64,000 bases of DNA, taken from assembly GCF_000284295.1 (NCBI RefSeq), contig NC_017093.1:4836001-4900000 (forward strand). Direction: 5' to 3'. A program made the translations under genes and the position numbers. The stretch comes from Actinoplanes missouriensis 431. GTDB taxonomy: Bacteria; Actinomycetota; Actinomycetes; Mycobacteriales; Micromonosporaceae. Shown here piece after piece: positions 25,437 to 33,708 of this stretch (position 1 is its first letter; every line of letters begins with the position of its first letter). The notes beneath the pieces are model-generated. The model made no database searches. It worked only from the letters and a program-made list of their open reading frames with translations, and was not told where the DNA came from.

Positions 25437-28400
25437 GTGACCAGCGCGCCATCGATGTACCCGTGCCCGTACTGTGGCGCGGCCGCCTCCGCCGCGAGCG
25501 GTTGTCCCGGCTGCGGCCGGGCGCCGGATCCGGACGCGCTGGAGGTGATGCGGCTCGACGGTGAGCTGGCGGGTCTGAAGCGGGAACTCGACGCGGCCGT
25601 GGCCACGGTGACGACGCTGCAGCGCCGCATCACCGACACGACGACGCAGCGCAACACGGTGGCGTTCCGGGTGACGAGCGCGGTCGCGGCGCAGAGCCGG
25701 CTGAATACCGCCGGGCTCGCGGGAGCCGCTGAAACAGCGCACCCTGTAACCGCGCCCGCTGGAACGGCACCCGCTACAACCGCGCCCGCTGGAACGGCAC
25801 CTCCTGGAGCCGCCTCCGCTGGAGCCGCGCCCACCAGCGCCCCCGCCGGTTCCGAGCCCCGCCTCACCACCCTGACCGTCCAGAATGTCCTCTTCACCCT
25901 CGGTGGCCTGCTCCTCATCGTCGCCGCCGCCGTCTTCACCGCCGTCGCCTGGGCGCAGGTCGGCGTCACCGGCCGCGCCGCGATCCTGGCCGCCGCGACC
26001 GCCGCCGTCCTGGCGGTCCCCCCGTTCGCGGCGCGGCGCGGCCTGACCGCCGCCGCCGAGACACTGGCCGCGGTAGGCCTGCTGATGATCCTGCTGGACG
26101 GTTACGCGGCCTGGGCCGTCGACTTCCTCCAGGTCCAGGACCACGATCCGCTCCGGTACGCATCCGCTGTCTGCGCCGTCACCGCCGCGACGGCGTTCGC
26201 CTACGCCCGGCTCACCGGACTCCGCGGCCCGAAGATCTCCGCCCTGCTCGTGGCCCAGCCGATCCTGCCGCTGCTGGCCACCTCCGCCGACGCGTCGCTG
26301 ACCGGCTGGTCGCTCACCCTCGCCGGCGTGACCGCGCTGAACCTGGCAGTCGTCCACCGCCGCCGCTACGCCCCCACCGGCATCGGCCTGGCCGCCTACG
26401 TGTGCGCCTACACCGCAGGCATCATCGCCGCGCTGATCGCGATCGTCGCCCTCGCCGCCGCGGACTCGGCGACCTCGGCGGCCGCGGCGGGCGGCGCGCT
26501 GGCGCTTGTCGCGGCCCTGGCCACGGCCTCCGCGACGCTCGCCCGGAACTCCGAGGCGCAGACCATCACCACCTGCCTGCTCACCCTCGCGGTCGCCGCC
26601 GGGGCGGGCGGCTGGTCACTCTGGGTGCCGGACGGCACGCCTACGTCACTTCCCGGGGGTACGGTCATTCTGCGCCTCTCCCTCGTGGCACTCCTGATCG
26701 CTGCCGTGGTCGCAGGGGCGGGACGTCGCCTTCCGGGCCCGGTCGGCCGGGGCCCCCGGGCGGCGGCGCTGCTCGTGACGGCGGTGCCGGGGCTGGGCGT
26801 GGCGGGCGCGGCAGTCCGGGCTGCGGCCGCCGGTGCGGAGGCGGCACTGCCGCTGCTGGACGCCCCCTTGGGCGCTGTCGTGGCCGGGCCCGGCTGGGAG
26901 TCGCCGGTGGCGGCGGGCGCGGTGCTCGGGGCGTACCTGATGGTGGTCCCGGCCCGGCTCCGCACGGACCTGGCCCTGACCGCCCTGGCCGGGATCGCCC
27001 TGCTGGCGCCGGCGGCGTTCCGGCTGCCCTGGTGGACCGTCCCGATCCTGAGCCTGGCCGTCGCCGCGCTCGCCCTGGCCCTGGCCACCCGGCGCCCGCG
27101 CCGGCCGGTCGTGCCGCTCACGGTGGCCGCGCTGCTCACCGGGTATGCGCTGGTCGTGAGCCTGGGCGACGCGGGGGTGGGCGCGGCGGCCTTCGCGGTG
27201 GTCGCGGTGATCGGTGCGGCGACCGCCCATCGGGTGCGGCCGGGACCGCTCCGCACCGGCCTCGGCGCCTGGTCGGCCACCGTCGGGCTGCTGGCCGTCC
27301 CGCCCGCGGTCTGGCTGACACTGCTGGCCGCCGACGCCTCGGTCACCTGGCAGATCCGCGCCGAGCTGGTCGTGGCCGCGCTGTTCGTCGCGGCGGTGCG
27401 GTTGGTCCCGTGGTACCGCTCGCCGGTCCTCGGGAGCGCCCTGCTGCTCACGGCGGTGGTGCCGGTGGTCGCGTATGCCGGTCCGGATTCGCCGGCGCTG
27501 TACGCGGCGGCGTGTCTGTTCCTGATCGCCGTGGCGCTCCCGGGTGGTTCCCCGGCGCGCGCTGGTGTTCCGGGCGATGGGGCTGTCGCGGGTGCCGTGC
27601 TTACCGCCGTCGTGCCCGCGTCGGCGCTGCTGTATGCGACCGGGGCGGACCTCGCCGTCGTGTTCGTGGCGCAGTACCGGGCGGTCGGCTCCTTCTGGTC
27701 CGACGTCGTTCCGGTGACTCCGGCCGTCTCATGGACGTCGGTGGTCGCGCTGGTGATCGCCGCGGGCGCGGCCGGGCTGGCGGCCTACCGCCTGCGGGCG
27801 GCGTCTCGGTTGCGGGGCGCCGTGTGGTTCGCAGCGCCGGTGATCGCGGTCGTCGTGCCACTCGCCGCCGCGTCGGCCGAAGCACCGTGGCCGTCGGTGC
27901 CGCTGGCTGCCCTCGCAGCCGGACTTGTCGGACTTGTCGCGCTGGCGGTGCTGCCGGGCTCGGTGGGCGTCAGGGTGGTCGGCGAGCGGTGGGGTGGGCC
28001 TGTCTTCGCCGCGCTGGGGCTCGCTGGACTGATCGGCACCACGTCCGTGGCCGGCGCGATGCTTGCGGCGTTCGCGCTGGTCGCGGTGGCTGCCACGGCC
28101 GCCGGAGCAGGCGGACGCGAGGGACCCGTCCGCGTAGCCGGCTGGAGTTTCGGCGCGGTGGCGGTGGTCGTCGTCGCGTACACCGCAAGCGAGATCGCCG
28201 GTCTCCCGGCCGGCGGCGCGGCGCTCAGCGTGCTCGCCGCCGCGGCCGTCGCCGCCGTGGGCGAAACCCTCCTCGCCGCGCGCCGCCCCCGCGAAGCGCC
28301 CGCCGTCGCCGCGGTCGCGCACACCTCCGCGCTGGTAGCTCTGCTGATCGCCGGCACTCCGGGCCGCGCCGCCCTGATCGCCACGCTCTGGTCGGTGGTG

Positions 28401-28934
28401 CTCGGGCTGCGGGCGCTGCGGCCCGGCAACCGGTTCGGGCATCTGCTCGCCGCCGGCGGTACCGTCCTGCTCGGCTGGTGGCTGTTCCTGGCGTCGCGGG
28501 ACGTCGGTGTCGTCGAGGTCTACACACTTCCGGCGGCGGCCGTCGCGCTCGGCGCCGGCTGGCTGGCCCGCCGCCGGTGGCCCGAACTGCCGTCGTGGAC
28601 GGCGTATGGCCCGGCCCTCGCCGCCGGGTTCCTGCCCACGCTCGCGCTGATCGGCGGGGACGGCACGCAGTACCCGCGCCGGCTCCTGCTCGGCGCTGCG
28701 GCCGTGGTGGTGGTGCTGGTGGGCGCGCGGTTCCGGCTGCAGGCGCCGGTGGTGACCGGTGGCGTGATGCTGGTGCTGACGGCGTTGCACGAGGTGGCGC
28801 AGGTGTGGGACCTGGTGCCCCGGTGGGTGCCGCTCGCGGTCGGCGGGCTGCTGCTGGTGGGCATCGCGACCACGATGGAACAACGCCGCCGCGACGTGAC
28901 CCGCCTGCGGGACGCGGTGGGGCGCTTGGGGTAG
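25437..28934 (+). CDS. giant multi-pass membrane protein with N-terminal zinc ribbon
   Basis: A 1165-residue protein. The N-terminus has two CxxC pairs (PCPYCGA near 10 and GCPGCGR near 22), a likely zinc ribbon. A coiled coil follows (about 35-80, AGLKRELDAAVATVTTLQRR). Next is a Thr/Ala/Pro linker with repeated TAPAGTAP units (100-135), then some 25-30 hydrophobic helices to near the end. The domain order matches actinobacterial proteins named SCO7613 C-terminal domain-containing. No transport motif is visible and function is unknown. GTG 25437 follows GCGGGAG. Monocistronic. Confidence 0.8.
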   Translation: MTSAPSMYPCPYCGAAASAASGCPGCGRAPDPDALEVMRLDGELAGLKRELDAAVATVTTLQRRITDTTTQRNTVAFRVTSAVAAQSRLNTAGLAGAAETAHPVTAPAGTAPATTAPAGTAPPGAASAGAAPTSAPAGSEPRLTTLTVQNVLFTLGGLLLIVAAAVFTAVAWAQVGVTGRAAILAAATAAVLAVPPFAARRGLTAAAETLAAVGLLMILLDGYAAWAVDFLQVQDHDPLRYASAVCAVTAATAFAYARLTGLRGPKISALLVAQPILPLLATSADASLTGWSLTLAGVTALNLAVVHRRRYAPTGIGLAAYVCAYTAGIIAALIAIVALAAADSATSAAAAGGALALVAALATASATLARNSEAQTITTCLLTLAVAAGAGGWSLWVPDGTPTSLPGGTVILRLSLVALLIAAVVAGAGRRLPGPVGRGPRAAALLVTAVPGLGVAGAAVRAAAAGAEAALPLLDAPLGAVVAGPGWESPVAAGAVLGAYLMVVPARLRTDLALTALAGIALLAPAAFRLPWWTVPILSLAVAALALALATRRPRRPVVPLTVAALLTGYALVVSLGDAGVGAAAFAVVAVIGAATAHRVRPGPLRTGLGAWSATVGLLAVPPAVWLTLLAADASVTWQIRAELVVAALFVAAVRLVPWYRSPVLGSALLLTAVVPVVAYAGPDSPALYAAACLFLIAVALPGGSPARAGVPGDGAVAGAVLTAVVPASALLYATGADLAVVFVAQYRAVGSFWSDVVPVTPAVSWTSVVALVIAAGAAGLAAYRLRAASRLRGAVWFAAPVIAVVVPLAAASAEAPWPSVPLAALAAGLVGLVALAVLPGSVGVRVVGERWGGPVFAALGLAGLIGTTSVAGAMLAAFALVAVAATAAGAGGREGPVRVAGWSFGAVAVVVVAYTASEIAGLPAGGAALSVLAAAAVAAVGETLLAARRPREAPAVAAVAHTSALVALLIAGTPGRAALIATLWSVVLGLRALRPGNRFGHLLAAGGTVLLGWWLFLASRDVGVVEVYTLPAAAVALGAGWLARRRWPELPSWTAYGPALAAGFLPTLALIGGDGTQYPRRLLLGAAAVVVVLVGARFRLQAPVVTGGVMLVLTALHEVAQVWDLVPRWVPLAVGGLLLVGIATTMEQRRRDVTRLRDAVGRLG

Positions 28935-28935
28935 C

Positions 28936-29045
28936 CGCGCGGGCGCGAGCAGGCACGGGGGGCGCACGCAGGCACGGGGCGCAAGCAGCGCGGGGCGCAA
29001 GCAGCGCAGGGCGCGAGCAGTCCCGGCGCACGAGCGGGCCCGGCG
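28936..29045. repeat. degenerate 16-17-bp tandem repeats
   Basis: About six copies of a GGGGCGCAAGCAGCGC-like unit lie directly after the giant membrane protein gene, with core GGCGCRMGCAG. The two most alike start at about 28977 and 28993. No open frame of credible codon use covers them. Confidence 0.6.
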
Positions 29046-29052
29046 GCGTTGC

Positions 29053-29234
29053 GAGCCGTAGCTGAGACAGGCAAAAAGGCCTTGATCACGGGTCCGAGCT
29101 ACGGCTGAGGCCGGCGAGCCGTAGTTCGCGCAGGTCAAACGCGCGTGATCACCGGCCTGAGCTACGGCTCGGACCTCCCAGCCGTAGCGGGCGCAGGTCA
29201 TTGCGCGCCGAAACCTGCCTGCGCTACGGCTCGG
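29053..29234. repeat. array of three hairpin-forming repeats
   Basis: Three units (29053-29107, 29116-29172, 29180-29234) each begin with (G)AGCCGTAG and end with CTACGGCT, so each can fold into a stem-loop about 55 bases long. Interiors are related (GCGCAGGTCA in units 2 and 3, a TGATCACSGG core in units 1 and 2) but diverged. The array fills the space between the convergent giant membrane protein gene and response regulator gene. It could be a REP-like element, a MITE, a terminator cluster or an RNA. Confidence 0.75.
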
Positions 29235-29267
29235 GCGGCGGCTGCAGCGGCGAGAGCGGGACGAGGG

Positions 29268-29873
29268 CTAGATCCAGCCTCGGTTGCGGGCGGTTCGGGC
29301 TGCCTCGTGACGGTTCGCGGCGCCCAGCTTGCCGGCCGCCGCCGACAGGTAATTGCGGACCGTGCCCGGCGACAACGACGCCCGCCGGGCGATCTCCTCG
29401 ATCGGCGCGCCCTCGGCTGCCAGCTGCAGGACGTCGGCCTCGCGGGCGGTCAGCGGGCTGTCCCCGGCGCTGATCGCTTCGGCGGCCAGCTGCGGGTCGA
29501 CGTAACGGCCGCCACCGTGGACGGTGCGGACCACCATCGCCAGGTCGGCGGAGGAGACCGTCTTGGGCAGGAAGCCGCGCACCCCGGCGGTCAGGGCCTG
29601 CTTGAGGTGGCCGGGACGGCCGTGACTGGTCACGATCATGACTCGGCAGTCCGGGGCTTCGGTGCGCAGACGGCCGGCGACGGTGACACCGTCCAGGTCG
29701 GGCATCTGCAGGTCGATGACTGCCACGTCGGGTTGCAGGGCGCGGGCGGCCGCGATCGCCTCGGCGCCGGTGGCGGCCTGACCGACGACGATCAGGTCGT
29801 CCTCGAGGGCGAGGAGCGCGGCGAGCGCGCCACGGATCAGGTGCTCGTCGTCGGCGAGCAGAATCCTGATCAC
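29268..29873 (-). CDS. NarL/LuxR-type response regulator
   Basis: A 201-residue two-component response regulator. The receiver has the acidic pair DDE (near 8-10), phospho-acceptor Asp in VIDLQMPDLDG (near 54) and Lys in FLPKT. The LuxR output domain at 138-200 includes LTAREADVLQLAAEGAPIEE and LSPGTVRNYLSAAAGKLGA. GTG 29873 overlaps the kinase stop (GTGA). It is the last gene of an ATPase, permease, kinase, regulator operon and likely controls the exporter genes ahead of it. Confidence 0.92.
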   Translation of the reverse strand: MIRILLADDEHLIRGALAALLALEDDLIVVGQAATGAEAIAAARALQPDVAVIDLQMPDLDGVTVAGRLRTEAPDCRVMIVTSHGRPGHLKQALTAGVRGFLPKTVSSADLAMVVRTVHGGGRYVDPQLAAEAISAGDSPLTAREADVLQLAAEGAPIEEIARRASLSPGTVRNYLSAAAGKLGAANRHEAARTARNRGWI

Positions 29874-31042
29874 GCCACTGCCTCCGACTCCGATGCAGGA
29901 GAGGGATCCTGCAGGCGCACCACCACCCGGAACCGATCCGGCGGCAGCGGGCCGGCCTCGACCGTACCCCCGGCCTCGCGCACCCTCTCCGCCAAGCCGG
30001 TCAGCCCGTTGCCGGCCGGCGCCGTCACCCCACCGGCCCCGTCGTTGGTCATCGTGAGGGCCACCGAACCCGCCGCACGGTCCAGCTCGATGGTGCACTC
30101 CCCCGCCCGGCTGTGGCGCAGCACGTTCGTCGTCGCCTCCCGGATCGCCCAGCCCAGCGTGCTGCGGGCCCGCGGGCCCAGCCCGTCGGCGTCCCCGATC
30201 ACCCGGCAGGTGATGCCCGCCGCGTCCAGCAGCGACCGCGCGCCGGCCAGCTCCTCGTCGAGCCGCGCGGAGCGCAGGCCGCTCACCACGGCGCGCAGCT
30301 CGGCGAGCGAGTCCTGGGCGATCCGGCGCACCTCGAGCATTTCCGCCACCGCTTCCGGCCGCCCGCGTTTGCCGAGCTGGGCGGCGAGTTCGGCCTTCAA
30401 GGCGACCACCGACAGGGTACGCCCGGCGACGTCGTGCAGGTCCCGCGCGAACCGCAGGCGCTCCTCGGCGACGGCGAGTTCCGCCTTCACGTGCTGGGCG
30501 TCGTCGAGCTGCCAGATCACGTCGACGGTCCACACCGTGAACCGTTCGGTCGACAGCAGGACCAGCGGGATCGCCAGCAGTCCCAGATACCTGCCGAACG
30601 CGCTGCCGTCCGCATGGATCACCGGCCCGGTCGCGACCAGCCAGCCGAGCAGCGCGATCGTGGTGACCGACAGGGTGGAGAGCAGCGGATCCAGTGCCAC
30701 CAGCAGCGACGCGATCAGGACCGTCGTGACGAACGTCCACGAGCCGTCGGTGAGGTCGCTGACCGGGACGGCCGCCGCCACGGCTGCCACGGTCAGCACG
30801 ACCGTGACCACCACGCGGATCCGGGGCTTCGGGCCTTTGCCGAGACGGTGGTCGATCGACTGGTGCATCAGCAGGGCCGCGGCCAGGCCCTGCGCGGCGG
30901 CCAGCACGGCGGCGATCAGCGCGAGCATCCCGCCCGCCGCGTCGAGCTGGCCGAACACGCCGAGCGGCACGGCGGCGAAGAGCACGTAGAGCGAGGCGCG
31001 CATGGTGAGGTCGACGCGGGCGGGGCGGGACGTCGGCATCAT
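29870..31042 (-). CDS. sensor histidine kinase (HisKA_3 type)
   Basis: A 390-residue membrane sensor kinase. About five or six hydrophobic segments occupy residues 15-185 with little extracellular loop, as in intramembrane-sensing kinases. The HisKA_3 helix follows (RFARDLHDVAGRTLSVVALK, phospho-His in the LHD). A HATPase_c domain has REATTNVLRHSRA and GNGLTGLAERV. The start chosen is ATG 31042, which leaves a 23-base gap after the permease gene. A GTG at 31084 would overlap that gene. It is coupled to its response regulator by a 4-base overlap. Confidence 0.9.
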   Translation of the reverse strand: MMPTSRPARVDLTMRASLYVLFAAVPLGVFGQLDAAGGMLALIAAVLAAAQGLAAALLMHQSIDHRLGKGPKPRIRVVVTVVLTVAAVAAAVPVSDLTDGSWTFVTTVLIASLLVALDPLLSTLSVTTIALLGWLVATGPVIHADGSAFGRYLGLLAIPLVLLSTERFTVWTVDVIWQLDDAQHVKAELAVAEERLRFARDLHDVAGRTLSVVALKAELAAQLGKRGRPEAVAEMLEVRRIAQDSLAELRAVVSGLRSARLDEELAGARSLLDAAGITCRVIGDADGLGPRARSTLGWAIREATTNVLRHSRAGECTIELDRAAGSVALTMTNDGAGGVTAPAGNGLTGLAERVREAGGTVEAGPLPPDRFRVVVRLQDPSPASESEAVA

Positions 31043-31065
31043 GACTGTCAACCTATCCACGTGGT

Positions 31066-31845
31066 CTATCGGCGCGGTTCCCACCGGAAGCCGCGCCGGA
31101 CGGCGACCAGCAGAGCCACGATCCAGGCGGCCAGGATCGCGGCGGGCAGCAGCGCGTCGCCGAGCACCGCGGTGAACCCGGCCGGCGTCCCCTCGCCGGT
31201 GGTGCCGAGCCAGCCGAGCCGCATCAGGTCCACGACCGGGCTGAGCGGCAGCGCCCGCAGCGCCGCGGACACCACGGCCGGCGCGTCGTCGAGCACCGGG
31301 TGGAGCATCGACCCGATCAGGCAGCCGAGCAGCACCGGCAGCGTGGTCACCTGGGCCGACTCGGTGGTCCGGGTGACCACCGCGGACGCCGCCGCGAGCA
31401 GCACGAACACCACGACACCGCCGATCACACCCAGCAACAGCAGGGGTACGTTCACGGGGGCCGGCAGTCCGAGAAGGATCGCGCCGGCCCCGGCGAACAC
31501 GACCATCTGCGCGGTCGCGACGGCCACCATCGGCGCGGCGATGCCGACCAGGATCGCGGCGTCGCTGAGCTCACCGGCGCGCAGCCGTTTCAGGACCAGT
31601 TCCTCGCGGCGCGACACGTACGCGGTGACCAGGTTGTAGTAGACGGCGGCGAGCAGCACGTACCCGAGCAGCGCCGTGACGACCAGCGCGGCCGCCGACG
31701 CGCCGCCATCGGAGGTGATGCCGGAGGTGGAGACCGCCGCCGCGATGATCAAGGGGACGGCCAGGGCGCTGAACATCGCGCTGCGGTTGCGCCCGAACAG
31801 CTTCAGCTCGGCGAGACCGACGGAACGGACCTTGACGGTGCTCAT
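31066..31845 (-). CDS. ABC-2 type exporter permease
   Basis: A 259-residue membrane protein with six predicted helices in the ABC-2 pattern. It opens with a cytosolic stretch (RSVGLAELKLFGRNRSAMF) and has the amphipathic SRREELVLKRLRAGELSD helix that couples to the ATPase. It probably exports a drug, lipid or peptide together with the ATPase encoded just before it, whose stop overlaps its ATG (ATGA). The operon with a kinase and response regulator resembles antibiotic-sensing detoxification modules such as LnrJKLMN of Bacillus (analogy only). Confidence 0.9.
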   Translation of the reverse strand: MSTVKVRSVGLAELKLFGRNRSAMFSALAVPLIIAAAVSTSGITSDGGASAAALVVTALLGYVLLAAVYYNLVTAYVSRREELVLKRLRAGELSDAAILVGIAAPMVAVATAQMVVFAGAGAILLGLPAPVNVPLLLLGVIGGVVVFVLLAAASAVVTRTTESAQVTTLPVLLGCLIGSMLHPVLDDAPAVVSAALRALPLSPVVDLMRLGWLGTTGEGTPAGFTAVLGDALLPAAILAAWIVALLVAVRRGFRWEPRR

Positions 31846-32768
31846 GCGTGTGCTCCCTCGTCGGCCACGGCCAGGAACGCCTCTTCCAGGGACGCCGGGC
31901 GGGCTTCCAGACCGGCCAGCTCGACGTCGTTCCGGCGGGCCCAGCCGAGCAGCTCGGTCAGTGTGGTCTGCAGCGCGTCGGTGCGCAGCGTCACGGGACC
32001 GTGCTCCGGCCGTACCCCCGGAAGGTTGTGCCGCAATCCCGGCAGAGCCGGCAGCGTGACGCCCGCGGGCAGCGCGAACGTGATCCGTGCCGGATGCGCG
32101 GCCACCACCTCGGCCGTCGAGCCGGCCGCCACCACCACGCCGTGCTGCATGATCGCCAGCCGGTCGGCGAGCTCCTGCGCCTCGTTGAGGTAGTGCGTGG
32201 TCAGCAGCACGGTCACCCCGTCGGCGAGCAGCGAGCGCACCAGCTGCCAGGCGTTGCGGCGGCTCTCCGGATCCAGTCCGGTGGTCGGCTCGTCGAGCAG
32301 CAGCACCTCCGGGCGGCCCATCACCGCGAGCGCCAGGTCGAGCCGCCGCCGCTCGCCGCCGGAGAGCTGCCGCACCCGGACCCCCTCGCGGTGCCGCAGA
32401 TCCACCAGCTCCAGCACCTCGGCGGTCGGGCGGGCCTCGGTGAGCGTGCCCGCCCACATCGCGGCCGACTCGGCGACGGTCAGATCCGGCGGCAGCCCGC
32501 CCTCCTGCAACATGATCCCCAGGCGTGGGCGGAGGACCTTCCTTTCCCGGTACGGGTCATGGCCCAGCACCCGGACCTCGCCGGCGTCGGGCCGGCCGAA
32601 TCCGGCGACCAGGTCCATGGTCGTCGTCTTGCCGGCGCCGTTCGTGCCGAGCAGCGCGAACAGCTCGCCGCGCCGCACCTCGAAACAGACGCCCCGGACG
32701 GCCTCGAAGCCGCCGTACCGCCGATGGACTCCACTGACCTCGACGGCCCCCGATGTCGTTGTCGTCAT
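31842..32768 (-). CDS. ABC exporter ATP-binding protein (DrrA/CcmA-like)
   Basis: A 308-residue ATPase of the multidrug/ABC-2 exporter group. Walker A is LGTNGAGKTTT (about 41-51), Q-loop LGIMLQEGGL, signature RQLSGGERRR, Walker B VLLLDEPTTG, and H-loop TTHYLNEA. A C-terminal extension of about 90 residues is typical of DrrA-like proteins. First gene of the exporter/two-component operon. A palindrome 59 bases upstream of its ATG may be the response-regulator site. Confidence 0.94.
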   Translation of the reverse strand: MTTTTSGAVEVSGVHRRYGGFEAVRGVCFEVRRGELFALLGTNGAGKTTTMDLVAGFGRPDAGEVRVLGHDPYRERKVLRPRLGIMLQEGGLPPDLTVAESAAMWAGTLTEARPTAEVLELVDLRHREGVRVRQLSGGERRRLDLALAVMGRPEVLLLDEPTTGLDPESRRNAWQLVRSLLADGVTVLLTTHYLNEAQELADRLAIMQHGVVVAAGSTAEVVAAHPARITFALPAGVTLPALPGLRHNLPGVRPEHGPVTLRTDALQTTLTELLGWARRNDVELAGLEARPASLEEAFLAVADEGAHA

Positions 32769-32826
32769 GCTTCTGAGTCTCGGCGCGGATCCGCCGGCCC
32801 GGCAGTGCGCCGCTTCACCGGATGCG

Positions 32827-32840
32827 ATGACGGATGTCAT
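32827..32840. promoter_or_regulatory. palindrome upstream of the exporter operon
   Basis: ATGACGGATGTCAT has perfect 5-bp arms around 4 bases and lies 59 bases before the ATPase start. Sites of ATGAC-N4-GTCAT form are known for NarL-family response regulators of exporter operons. The divergent sulfotransferase-like gene starts 46 bases on the other side. Confidence 0.4.
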
Positions 32841-32885
32841 GTGCCCGGGCCGCGAAATGTAACGCCGGCCTGCAACACTTCCGCC

Positions 32886-33590
32886 ATGACGACGCGTGTT
32901 GCCATGTGGTCCGGGCCGCGGAACATCTCGACCGCGATGATGCGCAGCTTCGGCTCCCGCGCTGACACGGTCGCCGTCGACGAGCCGCTCTACGCCTACT
33001 ACCTGGCGGCGACCGGAATCGACCATCCCGGCCGGGCGGCGATCCTGGACAGTCAGCCGCAGCGCTGGCAGGACGTGGCCGCCGCGCTGACCGGTCCGCT
33101 GCCCAGCGCCCCGGCCGTGCACTACCAGAAGCACATGACCCATCACGTGCTGCCCGAGGTGGGCCGGGAGTGGATGGGCGCGCTCACCCACGCGTTCCTG
33201 ATCCGCGACCCGGCGCACGTGGTGGCGTCGTACGCGAAGGTCCGCGGCGAGCCCACCCTCGACGACCTCGGCTACCCGCAGCAGCTCTCGCTGTTCCGCG
33301 CGTTCGGCGGCCCGGTCGTCGACGCGGCCGACGTGCTGCGGGATCCGGCGCGGACGCTGCGCCGGCTCTGCGACGCCCTCGGCATCGGCTTCGACCCGGC
33401 GATGCTGGCGTGGGCGCCAGGTCCGCGGCCGGAGGACGGGGTGTGGGCGCCGTACTGGTATGCCGGGGTGGAGAGGTCGACCGGGTTCGCCGCCTACGAC
33501 CCGTCCCCGGTGGAGGTCCCGGAGCGGCTGGTGGCGCTGGTGGAGGCGGCGCAGCCGTTCTACGACGAGCTGGCCGCCCACCGCCTCTAG
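32886..33590 (+). CDS. sulfotransferase-like P-loop protein
   Basis: A 234-residue protein of the sulfotransferase-like P-loop fold. It begins TTRVAMWSGPRNISTAMMRS, where SGPRNIST is the phosphate-binding loop, and continues AVDEPLYAYYL. A later HAFLIRDPAHVVASYAKVR matches the 3'-phosphosulfate-binding strand and helix. Sulfate transfer is not demonstrated for this subgroup. The same domain is fused to a class IV aminotransferase in plant proteins. Here the aminotransferase is the next gene, tail to tail, 118 bases away. Confidence 0.85.
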   Translation: MTTRVAMWSGPRNISTAMMRSFGSRADTVAVDEPLYAYYLAATGIDHPGRAAILDSQPQRWQDVAAALTGPLPSAPAVHYQKHMTHHVLPEVGREWMGALTHAFLIRDPAHVVASYAKVRGEPTLDDLGYPQQLSLFRAFGGPVVDAADVLRDPARTLRRLCDALGIGFDPAMLAWAPGPRPEDGVWAPYWYAGVERSTGFAAYDPSPVEVPERLVALVEAAQPFYDELAAHRL

Positions 33591-33708
33591 CCCGACTTGT
33601 TGCCGGAGGGCGCGGGTGGAGGGCGGCGCGCGTCCCGGTGCCGCTGGGTTCGGGCTCTCGTTCCCGCCGGCCGGGACCGAGGCGAGGGCGGCGACGCCGG
33701 TGCCCCGG

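Noticed and set aside
26402..29065. 887-codon frame overlapping the giant membrane protein in another frame
   Set aside because: Arg/Gly/Ala-rich shadow; the hydrophobic helices and CxxC motifs are in the other frame.
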